Positions 30,555-38,459 of a DNA stretch of 64,000 nt are shown piece after piece. This stretch comes from DAIDKA01 sp963708865 (GTDB taxonomy: Bacteria > Pseudomonadota > Gammaproteobacteria > Steroidobacterales > Steroidobacteraceae), in assembly GCA_963708865.1 (NCBI GenBank), contig CAVPUC010000002.1, positions 372,001 through 436,000 of the forward strand, written 5' to 3'. The notes under the pieces are model-generated. The model was not told the origin of the DNA. It ran no database searches and worked only from the letters and a program-made list of their open reading frames with translations. The position numbers were made by a program, and so were the translations under genes. Every line of letters begins with the position of its first letter. Positions within the stretch are counted from its first letter, which is position 1.

Positions 30555-32099
30555 TTAGTGCCGCGTGAGAAAGCCAACCCCGGATGAGGCTGTCGCGCGT
30601 CGATGCTCGGCGTCTGAATCGAAACGGCGATTGCTACTGCGTTCATCGTCATGGGTCAAAGGGTCATAATCGCAAAGCGATCGACTCACACCGCCTCCAT
30701 GCATCCCGTACTCGCCTGCCACAGGACCTGATGCGGCCATGAGCAACGCGCCGATTGAGGCATTCGCAACGTCGTCGTGACAGAAGCTTTTGGAAGGATG
30801 GTCAATACGCTCGCCGCCCCCTCGTTGAGCGCGTATTTCTAATAGGCGCAATTCAAATAAGAGCTGGCGATGGTCGAGCATCTCGACTCGCTTGGAGGTA
30901 AACAAGGGCAATGCCTGGCGGTAAATCTCGCTCTTGGAGCGATCGCTCTCGAAGTAGCGGATGCGGTGACGAGCGAACTCACCGCTCACATAGCCGACGG
31001 CAAACCGGTCCCCGGTAACCGATGACAGTGCGTAGTTGCTAAGGACAGCGGCACATCGTGCGACCGCATCAGCGGGATTGAAGGGCGGTTCGACCCGGCA
31101 TATGGCATCGAGTACCACACGGCCTCCGACCTCTTGATGGGCTACTGCCACCACGAATGAGTCGTTACGCCCCGATGAGGCGTCGCAGAAGCCGAAATAG
31201 CTTACGTCCCGACGGTAGGGAAGTGAGAGCCGGTCGCGCACGACCGCGGCGCTAATCAACTCATCCGTTAAATAGCAGGCGGAGTCATTTCTAAATTTGC
31301 CGTTATATTCGGAAGCGGCAGACTCAGGGTTATTGCGCTCCTCTTCAGCAATCTTTATCGGATCAAGCGTCGGATTTAGGTCGAGGGATGCTGCTTGAAT
31401 GAAGATCCCTGAGTCTTCCTTATCGTTTCCGAAGTACCGGGCGTACAGGTCATGCAGCAGGCCGGCCCGCACATACGGGCTGGAAATGATCAGCGCGCGG
31501 CCGCCCAACGTGAGGAGTCCCGGCGTTATTGCTTCGAATAACTTTTCGTCTGGCAGCGCAGAGCCTTCACTGGGAAGGAACGCCGCTTCATCGACCACCG
31601 CGCCAGCAAGGGTGCGGCCGCGGACCGTCTTGAAGGACGATGCTACCGTCTCAACACGAGAGCCATGCGCAAACTCAAGGGTATCCTCGGTCTCCCGGAT
31701 GAGTTCTGCGCTGAGAACCGGGGAGCGCTCGATCAGGCCTCTAGCGCGCTTGAATGCGATCGATGCCTGCTCAAGATCCGGACCGCAGCAGATCACGGTT
31801 GCTTGCTCACCTGGAGCAAGACGGTTGCGGTGGTCTTCGGCGGCAAGATAAGCCACAGCGAGCCCTGCGATTTGGCTCTTACCGCTGCGACGACCCGCGC
31901 CCACCACGAGGATGTCGGGCCGCTTTACCGGGAGAACCGTGCGGCCGGTCAGGCGAAGGGCCAAAGCGCGCTCTTCCTCGTTCAGCAGGTGAGCGTCTCC
32001 ATCAAAGAGCCTGGCTATCACGCGCCAAGGCGACCAGCTGGGTGCGCTGAACTCCGGGCCGCACAGTTCCGGAGTCATGATGAAGTCGAAGAATTTCAT
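30555..32099 (-). CDS. terL: Phage terminase, large subunit
   Basis: A 514-aa terminase. The ATPase domain has a Walker A-like GAGRRSGKS (about 67-75), Walker B GAVVDEAA (about 165-172) and a coupling motif ALIISSPYVRAG. The RNase H-like nuclease domain shows FGFCDASSGRNDSF (first acidic residue) and further Asp/Glu near VTGDRFA and FCHDDVANA. It would pump DNA into a prohead and cut it. No portal or capsid gene is next to it, so it may act on a helper phage's proheads or be a relic. Starts 1 nt after the upstream stop. Confidence 0.88.
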   Translation of the reverse strand: MKFFDFIMTPELCGPEFSAPSWSPWRVIARLFDGDAHLLNEEERALALRLTGRTVLPVKRPDILVVGAGRRSGKSQIAGLAVAYLAAEDHRNRLAPGEQATVICCGPDLEQASIAFKRARGLIERSPVLSAELIRETEDTLEFAHGSRVETVASSFKTVRGRTLAGAVVDEAAFLPSEGSALPDEKLFEAITPGLLTLGGRALIISSPYVRAGLLHDLYARYFGNDKEDSGIFIQAASLDLNPTLDPIKIAEEERNNPESAASEYNGKFRNDSACYLTDELISAAVVRDRLSLPYRRDVSYFGFCDASSGRNDSFVVAVAHQEVGGRVVLDAICRVEPPFNPADAVARCAAVLSNYALSSVTGDRFAVGYVSGEFARHRIRYFESDRSKSEIYRQALPLFTSKRVEMLDHRQLLFELRLLEIRAQRGGGERIDHPSKSFCHDDVANASIGALLMAASGPVAGEYGMHGGGVSRSLCDYDPLTHDDERSSNRRFDSDAEHRRATASSGVGFLTRH

Positions 32100-32100
32100 T

Positions 32101-32628
32101 TCACCGCTTCGGTGTCTCGCGGGCGTAGCGCGTCTCGTTCACCGCGCGCTCGCGTTTCTCAGAAAGCGACAAGTGCGCGTGGTACGGATCTGCACCAAGG
32201 CCGGTAGTGCGCAAGAGCTCGTCGAGTTTCGGGTTGCTGCGTTGCTCTGCGTCGAGCTCATGCATCTCGCGCCGCCTGTCACCGCGGCCCTCGCCCCGTG
32301 CGCGCATATCGGCCATCTGCTCACCACGTTGACGCAGGACTTCGGCAGTCTCGGCCGGGCGCCGAAGCGCGGGCAAAGCCGCCTTGAGCATTTGCAAACT
32401 ACCGCTCGGGGTGGCTGCTATATAGCTCATGGCCTTTTGACGATCAGATGCCGTGAGATTGGCCTGTCCATCGAGCCACGAGATGCGCCCGTCCTTGAAC
32501 ATTTTGCTACCTAAGCGCGCGTCTCGATCACGACGATCAGCGCTCTTACTCGCAAGGGCGGTCTTCTGAGCCTCGCGTGCAGCGGTTTCTCGAGCGCGTG
32601 CCGAGTCTTGTGGGTTGATGTAGGGCAT
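32101..32628 (-). CDS. Phage-associated helical protein upstream of terminase
   Basis: A 175-aa, highly charged helical protein (ARETAAREAQKTALASKSADRRDRD; MRARGEGRGDRRREMHELDAEQRS). Position immediately before terL would fit a small terminase or scaffold-like subunit, but no HTH is obvious. Unassigned. Confidence 0.6.
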   Translation of the reverse strand: MPYINPQDSARARETAAREAQKTALASKSADRRDRDARLGSKMFKDGRISWLDGQANLTASDRQKAMSYIAATPSGSLQMLKAALPALRRPAETAEVLRQRGEQMADMRARGEGRGDRRREMHELDAEQRSNPKLDELLRTTGLGADPYHAHLSLSEKRERAVNETRYARETPKR

Positions 32629-32653
32629 TGTCTCTATCTCCTCGAATTGGGGC

Positions 32654-33181
32654 TCATGCGCCCAAGAGTGTGTGGGTGCTCGTTGTCGCGGGATTCAGTG
32701 CGGCTCCTGCTTGGCCGCCGGCAGTGCCCGTTGTGCTGTTCAAGCCGCCGGCGGCCTGGCGGCGTGCAAGGGAAGCTTGTTCTGTTTGCTGGATCGACTG
32801 GTCATTGCTGCCGATCTGATTCGGGATTGGCGGTACATTCACCCGACCTGCACCGCTGGCGAGAGTGGCAAGCGATGAGGCCCCTGAGGCAACCGCTGCT
32901 GCTTCACTGACAGTTGTGGCAATGGTGCTCCCCGCCGCAAGCGCACCGCCGGCCGCAGCAGCGCTGGCAGCAGCATCGGGAACGGCAAGGGCCGCCAATG
33001 CGGCTGAGGTATCAATCGCTGCCACGCCGGTGCCAACCGCTGCGGCAGTTCCGGCTGCCGCAGCACCTGCTCCCGCAGCAGCGCCAGCACCGGCAGCAGC
33101 ACCTGCGCCTGCACCAGCGCCTGCTGCGGCAGTGCCACCAATCCCCAGGTACGCCCCGATTCCAGCGAGTGAAAAGCCCAT
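32654..33181 (-). CDS. Ala/Gly-rich phage protein
   Basis: A 175-aa low-complexity protein: MGFSLAGIGAYLGIGG, then a long Ala/Gly region and a Gln/Asn-rich C-terminus. Composition resembles DNA-ejection or internal virion proteins of podoviruses, but this is only compositional. The start overlaps the upstream stop by one base (TAATG). Confidence 0.6.
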   Translation of the reverse strand: MGFSLAGIGAYLGIGGTAAAGAGAGAGAAAGAGAAAGAGAAAAGTAAAVGTGVAAIDTSAALAALAVPDAAASAAAAGGALAAGSTIATTVSEAAAVASGASSLATLASGAGRVNVPPIPNQIGSNDQSIQQTEQASLARRQAAGGLNSTTGTAGGQAGAALNPATTSTHTLLGA

Positions 33182-33513
33182 TACCGCGGCTTTCCTGCCC
33201 CGTCACGCACCGGGTTCGCTTCATAGCTGTCGGCGAAGAAACCCGATCGTTGCGGGTGCCGCATCAGATCAGCCTGGGTGGGCGCTCGATGACCGCTTAG
33301 ACCAGCTTTCACCGCAGGCCTTGGTGCAGCGCTCGCGATCAGCTGCGCGGCGTGGGCGCGGTCCTGTGCTGTCGCAGGCACCATCCATCCAAGCGACTCA
33401 CCGCCAGGACCAGTCGCGATCGGCGCGAAATGCTGATCTGGACATTCAAAGACGCTGTCGGGCTCGATGATGCGATCGAACAGAAAGCCGCGTTGGGTGG
33501 CTTTGACTAGCAT
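33181..33513 (-). CDS. Hypothetical phage protein (110 aa)
   Basis: A protein starting MLVKATQRGFLFDRIIEPDSVFECPD with FAPIATGPGGESLGWMVPAT, a pattern seen in small phage structural or neck-region proteins. The open frame extends to 33621, but the ATG at 33513 gives a natural N-terminus. No firm family. Confidence 0.55.
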   Translation of the reverse strand: MLVKATQRGFLFDRIIEPDSVFECPDQHFAPIATGPGGESLGWMVPATAQDRAHAAQLIASAAPRPAVKAGLSGHRAPTQADLMRHPQRSGFFADSYEANPVRDGAGKPR

Positions 33514-33559
33514 TGGTGTCTTCCTGGTGCCTTGAGATCGGGGAGTGAAGTAGTGCGCG

Positions 33560-34039
33560 TCATGCCGCAGCCCGCTGTGAACAGGCGAGCGCCCAGTGCG
33601 CCAGCAGGAGAGCCTCGGCACGGCCTTCGTGTTTGGCGAGACTCAGATCAGCCGCGGGATACAGAAGGCGCGCCTTGTCCAAGCTCGCGCGCTTGTCCTT
33701 GGATAGACCCATGGCGCGCTTCCAGACGACTGGCGTGACAAGCTCGATGGAGAGGTGACGGGCCTGCAGGATCGACAGCACGCTGCCGAAGCCGACTCCG
33801 AAGTTGAAGGCTGATGCGATGCCTTGCCGCGGCATGGCTCCGACACGCTCCACGACCGCACGAGCGGATCTGCCATACAAAGTGTCGATCAGGATCGACT
33901 GCAGACTCCCGCCGTCTATCCAGCTCAGCCGGCCATCGCGAATGACTGGCAGGTCTGCCAGGCGCTCAAGCTCGCCTGTGGGTGACAGGATTGCGATTGC
34001 GCCTGACAGACCAGGATCGATTCCAATGACGTGCGTCAC
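33560..34039 (-). CDS. RuvC-like Holliday junction resolvase (phage type)
   Basis: A 159-aa protein with the RNase H-like fold of RuvC: GIDPGLSGAIAIL (first catalytic Asp), VERVGAMPRQG (Glu), TPVVWKRAMGLSKDKRASLDKARLLYP and the final acidic KHEGRAEALLLAHWA (His/Asp-Glu region). It would resolve branched DNA before packaging. Start is GTG 34039 (VTHVIGIDPG); an ATG at 34063 is possible. Confidence 0.85.
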   Translation of the reverse strand: MTHVIGIDPGLSGAIAILSPTGELERLADLPVIRDGRLSWIDGGSLQSILIDTLYGRSARAVVERVGAMPRQGIASAFNFGVGFGSVLSILQARHLSIELVTPVVWKRAMGLSKDKRASLDKARLLYPAADLSLAKHEGRAEALLLAHWALACSQRAAA

Positions 34040-34077
34040 AGCGCACCACCCGTAAGTCCGCAATACAATCGACGGCT

Positions 34078-34428
34078 ATGACGATGTACGAGTACTTGCA
34101 GCGACGCCGCAGGACGTTCGTAATCGCCGATTGGATTGGCGCTTGCTTCATTACGATCGGCATCGCGAGAATTCTTTACCTGCACATGGTCGGGGGGTTC
34201 CTGTTCGCCTGGAAGCACGGTTTGTGGTCGCTGGTACCGGGCGTCGTGTCGATCGCGGTCATCGTATGGCTCATGCACCGGATCAGGTGCCCGATCTGTA
34301 GGGGCAGACTTTGGCAGCGCACACCGCTGCGGAAGCGTCCAGCCTTCAGAAAACAACCTGTGGTGCCGAGCAGCTGCCCCAAGTGCGGCGCGGACTTCAG
34401 TCAGCCGATGCCCAACAAGGCCGCCTGA
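34078..34428 (+). CDS. Small membrane protein with zinc ribbon
   Basis: A 116-aa protein on the strand opposite to its neighbours. Two hydrophobic helices (FVIADWIGACFITIGIARILYL; LWSLVPGVVSIAVIVWLM) are followed by two CxxC knuckles (CPIC near 72 and CPKC near 100), a membrane-anchored zinc ribbon. Its codon pattern looks genuine while the overlapping minus-strand frame looks like a shadow. Probably a moron gene; function unknown. Confidence 0.6.
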   Translation: MTMYEYLQRRRRTFVIADWIGACFITIGIARILYLHMVGGFLFAWKHGLWSLVPGVVSIAVIVWLMHRIRCPICRGRLWQRTPLRKRPAFRKQPVVPSSCPKCGADFSQPMPNKAA

Positions 34429-34511
34429 CGCATGCCGCTGGGCGTCATAGGACGTCAATAAGGCGGAGATTGGCCCCGAGCGCTGCGATGGGCGAGTGCC
34501 GGTGCTGGACG

Positions 34512-34730
34512 TCATAGCGCCGCTCCCACCGCGTCACACGCCCTCTCAGCCCGTCGCAACACCTGACTGATGAACTCAACGCTTAAGCCGGTGGCAAGCG
34601 CGATGCTGTTAGCGCCCAGGCCAGAACTCGCCATGCGATGGATGGCCTGATCCTTCTGCCGAGCGCCCAGCGCAGTGAAGTGCAGGCGAGCCAGCGCGGT
34701 CATGTCCAGGACGCCACCGATGCGGTTCAT
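34512..34730 (-). CDS. Small HTH-like protein (72 aa)
   Basis: The segment DQAIHRMASSGLGANSIALATGLSVEFISQVLRRAE fits a helix-turn-helix of the sigma region 4/resolvase type. It is coupled to the upstream gene by a 4-nt overlap. Possibly a small regulator; no family certain. Confidence 0.55.
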   Translation of the reverse strand: MNRIGGVLDMTALARLHFTALGARQKDQAIHRMASSGLGANSIALATGLSVEFISQVLRRAERACDAVGAAL

Positions 34731-35044
34731 GCGGCCTTACCTCTCATCAGGTCTTGCAGTTTCCCGATAGGTTTCGGCCGGCGATCCAATCCAAGTACCC
34801 GGCCAATGCCGAGCTTGGTGTTCATTAGCTGTGTAAGACCGCCAATGTCGATTTTCTCCCCGGCAGCGATCCGGCAAAGCATTCCCTCGACCAGAACGCT
34901 CAGCGCAACGTAGTCGATGGCGGTCGAGCGCCTTACGACTCCCATGGCCTCATCACCGCCCAGATCCGCAACCAGCGCCAGGCAGCGATCTCGGACTGCT
35001 TGCCCAACTGGCGTTGAGAACGTCCAGGGCACCCATGAAGTCAC
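34727..35044 (-). CDS. Hypothetical protein (105 aa)
   Basis: Begins MTSWVPWTFSTPVGQAVRDRCLALVADLGGDEAMG and ends in the basic LGLDRRPKPIGKLQDLMRGKAA. Mostly helical, no recognisable family. Overlaps the downstream HTH gene by ATGA. Confidence 0.6.
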   Translation of the reverse strand: MTSWVPWTFSTPVGQAVRDRCLALVADLGGDEAMGVVRRSTAIDYVALSVLVEGMLCRIAAGEKIDIGGLTQLMNTKLGIGRVLGLDRRPKPIGKLQDLMRGKAA

Positions 35045-35136
35045 CTCGGTAACTCTCAGGAATCGATCCCACGAGCTTTTCGGAAGGTTCGCGAGCCATC
35101 ACCGCACCTCACGCATTGCTTGCCAGCGCAGCGCGC

Positions 35137-35155
35137 GGGAAACATCTGGGAAACA
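35137..35155 (+). promoter_or_regulatory. Paired GGGAAACA boxes, middle copy
   Basis: GGGAAACA at 35137 and again at 35148, the same 11-bp step as near both att sites. It sits between the excisionase-like gene and the 105-aa gene, where an Int/Xis site is not expected if only ends are bound. Confidence 0.45.
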
Positions 35156-35166
35156 GCGTGCGTAAG

Positions 35167-35517
35167 TCATTGACGCGCAAGCCTCCGAATTGGTGATACG
35201 GATTGGTTATCCGTTGATGGGGCGCCTTCCACCCTGGAATGAGCGGCAACATCACTCACGCGGAAGCGGATAAACCGCCCAAGCTTGTGATGCGGAACGA
35301 TGCCGGCGCGCGCACAGTCCTCAAGCCACCTGGCCGTAACACCCAGCTGCAACGCCGCTTGGTCTGCATCGAGCAAAGGCTCATGCGCTGTGGCTGCATG
35401 AGACGTCGCAGGCGCCGAGATCGCTTCGCACCCTTCTCGCAGAGCGGCCTCGAACAGTTCTGACGTCAGCGACAGCCAGCGTCCATCAGGCAGCGGTACA
35501 AGCACGCGGTTAGCCAT
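35167..35517 (-). CDS. Excisionase-like HTH protein
   Basis: A 116-aa protein. The C-terminal half, LLDADQAALQLGVTARWLEDCARAGIVPHHKLGRFIRF, is a winged MerR/AlpA-type helix-turn-helix: a turn after LGVT, then a strand with Gly-Arg-Phe. Such proteins act as excisionases or regulators in integrated elements. The paired GGGAAACA boxes lie 12 nt downstream of its stop. Confidence 0.75.
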   Translation of the reverse strand: MANRVLVPLPDGRWLSLTSELFEAALREGCEAISAPATSHAATAHEPLLDADQAALQLGVTARWLEDCARAGIVPHHKLGRFIRFRVSDVAAHSRVEGAPSTDNQSVSPIRRLARQ

Positions 35518-35661
35518 GACGACCCCCTACCCGTATCGCGGTGATAGAGGCTCTGGCTGCAATCCATGCGCACTCGGCGACAAGGGTCCACAAGGTAAAT
35601 AAGGACATACATTGCGGGAGGTAATACATCCCCGCGCTAGTAGTGATCACTTTGCCCATGT

Positions 35662-36948
35662 CTACCCTTGTCGCCTGCGATAGGTCGTGCGGTTGCCCTT
35701 GCCTATCCGACCGACTTTCTGCCATCCCGATGCCTCCAGAGCGTCCGCCACGGCGGGTCCGAACTTGCGGGCAGTCTCGGTGTAGGAGGCTGCATCTGGA
35801 TCCAGGTGCAGCGCGTAGATCAGAACGTCCCTGACAGTCACGTCCTGCCGCTGGTCAGTCCGCTGTGAGAGGTACGCGGCGACATCCTGTTCAAGCTCGC
35901 TGATTTGGACACGTTCATGCTGTTCTTCGTTGGCCAGCCTTGTCTCGGCCTCATCGAGGTGCCAGGCGGCGCCGCGGCCGTACCGGTGCACTGCTTCCGC
36001 CCACAGGGCATCCCGATCACGGGTGAGTGCGGCCACGTCGATGACACCGCACTTGATGGGCCAATATCGGCGGTTCCCGGTTCGATCCCGCAGGTAGGTC
36101 GTCTCATTGGTCGTGCCGATGAAGACGCACTGGCGCGGGAATTGTCCGGTGCGCCGGCCGTATGGCGGCCTGAATGTATCGATGGTCTGCGTCAGGAAGG
36201 TCTTTATCGCCTCGGTCTGGCTGTTCTTGAATGCCTTCAGTTCAGCGATTTCAATGATCAGACGCCCACACAGCTGCAAGGCTGCGTCTTTGTTGGCGAT
36301 GTCCGGAAGGCTTCCCGCAAACCACTCCGGCTTTACAGCCAGCGCACGCGCGGCTGATGTCTTGCCTCCGCCCTGTGGGCCCTCAAGAACCAGAACATGG
36401 TCGGCCTGACAGCCTGGCTGGAAAACGCGCGCTACGGCAGAGATCAGAAACCGCATTCCGACCGCTGCAAGATATTCAGACGTTCCCGCAGCGTTCAGAT
36501 AAACCTGCGGCCAGCTGGCGAGGCGCGGTGTGCCGTCCCAGACTAGACAGCTGAAATATTCAGCCACGGGGTTATAGGCGTGCTCACCGGCAACCACCGT
36601 GACACAGGCATCGATTGCTCCAATGCCTCGCACCTTGAGACCCATTTGCTGCAGCCACGCTGCAAGCTCCGTTGAATCCCCATCCCGGAATGGCTGTCCA
36701 GGTTCGGCCTGCCGCCATGGTGGCGATCGGGTAAATTCAGTCGTTAAGGCGAATTGATTGAGGCGAACCAGCCCAGCCAGTTCGGGGGCGGTGCGCAGCG
36801 CGATGAGGATATTTCGTTCATCTCCTAGATACCCGTCACCGCTGGGCGCCAGTGCCGCGCGCCAGCCAGGTAACTCTAAGGCCTTCACCGGTAGCGGCTG
36901 ACCGTCGAGCACCTTAAACGTTCGCTCAAGTCGGACACTACTGGCCAT
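35662..36948 (-). CDS. VirE/D5-like SF3-type helicase-primase protein
   Basis: A 428-aa VirE domain protein. Walker A: LEGPQGGGKTSAARAL (about 191-206); Walker B region: RLIIEIAEL; sensor region with FIGTTNETTYLRD and RDRTGNRRYWP, all typical of the virulence-associated E family found in prophages, PICI-type satellites and SaPIs. It would unwind DNA at the element's origin. Start ATG 36948 overlaps the upstream zinc-finger gene by 11 nt, so the two probably form one replication unit. Confidence 0.85.
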   Translation of the reverse strand: MASSVRLERTFKVLDGQPLPVKALELPGWRAALAPSGDGYLGDERNILIALRTAPELAGLVRLNQFALTTEFTRSPPWRQAEPGQPFRDGDSTELAAWLQQMGLKVRGIGAIDACVTVVAGEHAYNPVAEYFSCLVWDGTPRLASWPQVYLNAAGTSEYLAAVGMRFLISAVARVFQPGCQADHVLVLEGPQGGGKTSAARALAVKPEWFAGSLPDIANKDAALQLCGRLIIEIAELKAFKNSQTEAIKTFLTQTIDTFRPPYGRRTGQFPRQCVFIGTTNETTYLRDRTGNRRYWPIKCGVIDVAALTRDRDALWAEAVHRYGRGAAWHLDEAETRLANEEQHERVQISELEQDVAAYLSQRTDQRQDVTVRDVLIYALHLDPDAASYTETARKFGPAVADALEASGWQKVGRIGKGNRTTYRRRQG

Positions 36949-37363
36949 GGGCGTGCCCTCGCACTCGCGCAATGCGTCCTGCTGCTTGGCCAAGCCGCTG
37001 GCACTGTTCGGGCGTTGCGGCGCCTGCTGCTTGGATATCATCGGCAATCAGCGCTAAGACCAGGGCCTCATGGTCAACTGCTTCGAGCATCTCCGCAGCG
37101 GAGAGCCCGGGCCGGCGATCGCGCCGAATACCCGAATCATCGAACAAGTCTTTAAGTTCCAGACCAACCGCCTCGACGATCTCATGGATGCTGCAGCCGG
37201 CACGGCAGATCACTAACGCCTTGTTCCCGCGCTGCTCGACTTCAAGCCCGCGGCTGCGGTCGCCATGCGGGTGATTTCCAGTCGGACATGATCCGCGCCA
37301 GACGTTCGGACGCACTTCCTGTACACGCGCGAGCCGTGAAATGATGTTTGCGGAAGCGCTCAC
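36938..37363 (-). CDS. CHC2-like zinc-finger primase fragment
   Basis: A 141-aa protein with a zinc-binding pattern: CPTGNHPHGD (Cys-x4-His-x-His), then ALVICRAGCSIHEIVEAVGLELKDLF (Cys-x3-Cys), the order of the CHC2 zinc finger of bacterial primases, with no TOPRIM after it. Together with the VirE-like gene this makes a split primase-helicase. Overlaps the upstream gene by ATGA. Confidence 0.75.
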   Translation of the reverse strand: MSASANIISRLARVQEVRPNVWRGSCPTGNHPHGDRSRGLEVEQRGNKALVICRAGCSIHEIVEAVGLELKDLFDDSGIRRDRRPGLSAAEMLEAVDHEALVLALIADDIQAAGAATPEQCQRLGQAAGRIARVRGHAHGQ

Positions 37364-37581
37364 GCCGCCCTCGAAATGGGTAGGACACCTGTCGCTATAG
37401 GGGTCGAAACGGACTCGGCGGGAGTTTTAGGGTGGTTGCAGCACGGGCACCTAACGATGCTGTCGGTCTCGGGATCGGCAATGACACGCCTCCCGTGGCA
37501 AACGATGCAGCGGTCAGCCAGCGGCATACGCACCGGCGCCGCGCCTCTGATCACTCGAAGTTTGATGCCGTTAGTGCCCAT
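37360..37581 (-). CDS. Small zinc-finger protein (73 aa)
   Basis: Two paired cysteine knuckles (CIVCHGRR and CPCCNHP, about 25-50) form a probable DnaJ-like or rubredoxin-like zinc knuckle. Stop overlaps the next start. Role unknown; small zinc proteins are common in phage early operons. Confidence 0.6.
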   Translation of the reverse strand: MGTNGIKLRVIRGAAPVRMPLADRCIVCHGRRVIADPETDSIVRCPCCNHPKTPAESVSTPIATGVLPISRAA

Positions 37582-37590
37582 CGCGAATGG

Positions 37591-37824
37591 TCAGGCCGCC
37601 ACATTCCCGCGCCGCTCTGCGCGTTCTCTCACACGTGTCTCGCGAGCTGCCTTGACGCGCGCCGCGGTCGCCTCAGTCCATGCGGGACGATCATCGATCA
37701 ACGCATCCGGTGGAATCGCCAGCATCCCCACGTACGTTTCGGAGACGCTCAGATAGCGTGCCATCCGACCGCGACCCAAGTAGCTTGGTATGTTCACAAT
37801 CACGCTCCGTGCTGAAGTTTTCAT
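37591..37824 (-). CDS. Hypothetical DNA-binding-like protein (77 aa)
   Basis: Starts MKTSARSVIVNIPSYLGRGRMARYLSVSETYVGMLAI; RMARYLSVSETYVGMLA could be a degenerate helix-turn-helix, followed by a long basic helix (TAARVKAARETRVRERAERR). The ATG at 37824 is about 110 bp from the operator array at 37932-37977. Confidence 0.5.
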   Translation of the reverse strand: MKTSARSVIVNIPSYLGRGRMARYLSVSETYVGMLAIPPDALIDDRPAWTEATAARVKAARETRVRERAERRGNVAA

Positions 37825-37931
37825 GGCGCAACAATAGCCGAGCAACTGGCCGTTTCGACGTAAACACTGCCAATGTGCCAATAAGAGCCAATATTAGGAA
37901 AGATTGCGTGTGACTTTGGTGCTTCACCAAA

Positions 37932-37977
37932 TACGCAAGAGTTGCGTATACGAGGATATTGCGTATAATGTTGCGTA
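37932..37977. promoter_or_regulatory. Operator array of four TTGCGTA boxes with promoter
   Basis: TACGCAA-GAG-TTGCGTA forms a perfect inverted repeat (37932-37948); two more TTGCGTA copies follow at 37959 and 37971. A TATAAT (-10) is at 37964-37969 with TTGCGT (37942-37947) as -35, spacing 16, overlapping the boxes. It sits between the leftward early genes and the rightward regulator (start 37994), so it is the likely genetic switch of the element. Confidence 0.6.
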
Positions 37978-37993
37978 AGACGGAGGACGGTCT

Positions 37994-38431
37994 ATGAGCA
38001 AATCGCCAAAACCTTCAGAAATAAGACACTTACGCGGGACGTACGGGCTATCGCAAAGCGACGCGGCAGTCATCGCGTACTCAACGTTGCGGACTTGGCA
38101 AAACTGGGAGGCTGGCACTGTCGCCATGCACCCAGCAATCTGGGCATGGTTTAAACACTCGGTGACCAATGATCAGAGGCCGACGGTTGAGGAGGCAGAG
38201 ACTCAAGAGAAGGTGGAAAAGCCTCTCAAGTACGTGCGCCACGATATTCAGTTTTGGTGGCAACCTGGCGATAAGTCGATTCACGTGACTGCACCGCATG
38301 GGACGACACCGAAGCTGCACACGACGTTCAAGAACGATCCGGAGAGCGATCGTTACCATCGAACAATGTTCGCTTGGCTTAAGAAGATGCTTGACGCGCA
38401 CGCCAAGCCGTCACCGAAGGAAGCATTGTGA
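37994..38431 (+). CDS. XRE-like regulator of the element
   Basis: A 145-aa protein. The N-terminus IRHLRGTYGLSQSDAAVIAYSTLRTWQNWEAGTVAMHPAIWAWF fits a YdaS/XRE-like helix-turn-helix; the rest is rich in charged residues (QFWWQPGDKSIHV). It starts 17 bp after the TTGCGTA array, which it probably binds. Next gene is the integrase. Confidence 0.65.
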   Translation: MSKSPKPSEIRHLRGTYGLSQSDAAVIAYSTLRTWQNWEAGTVAMHPAIWAWFKHSVTNDQRPTVEEAETQEKVEKPLKYVRHDIQFWWQPGDKSIHVTAPHGTTPKLHTTFKNDPESDRYHRTMFAWLKKMLDAHAKPSPKEAL

Positions 38432-38459
38432 AACCCGCGATCTGCAGTAGGAGACTCTG

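Noticed and set aside
32865..33470. Plus-strand Ala/Pro-rich frame of 201 codons
   Set aside because: Shadow of the Ala/Gly-rich minus-strand phage gene.
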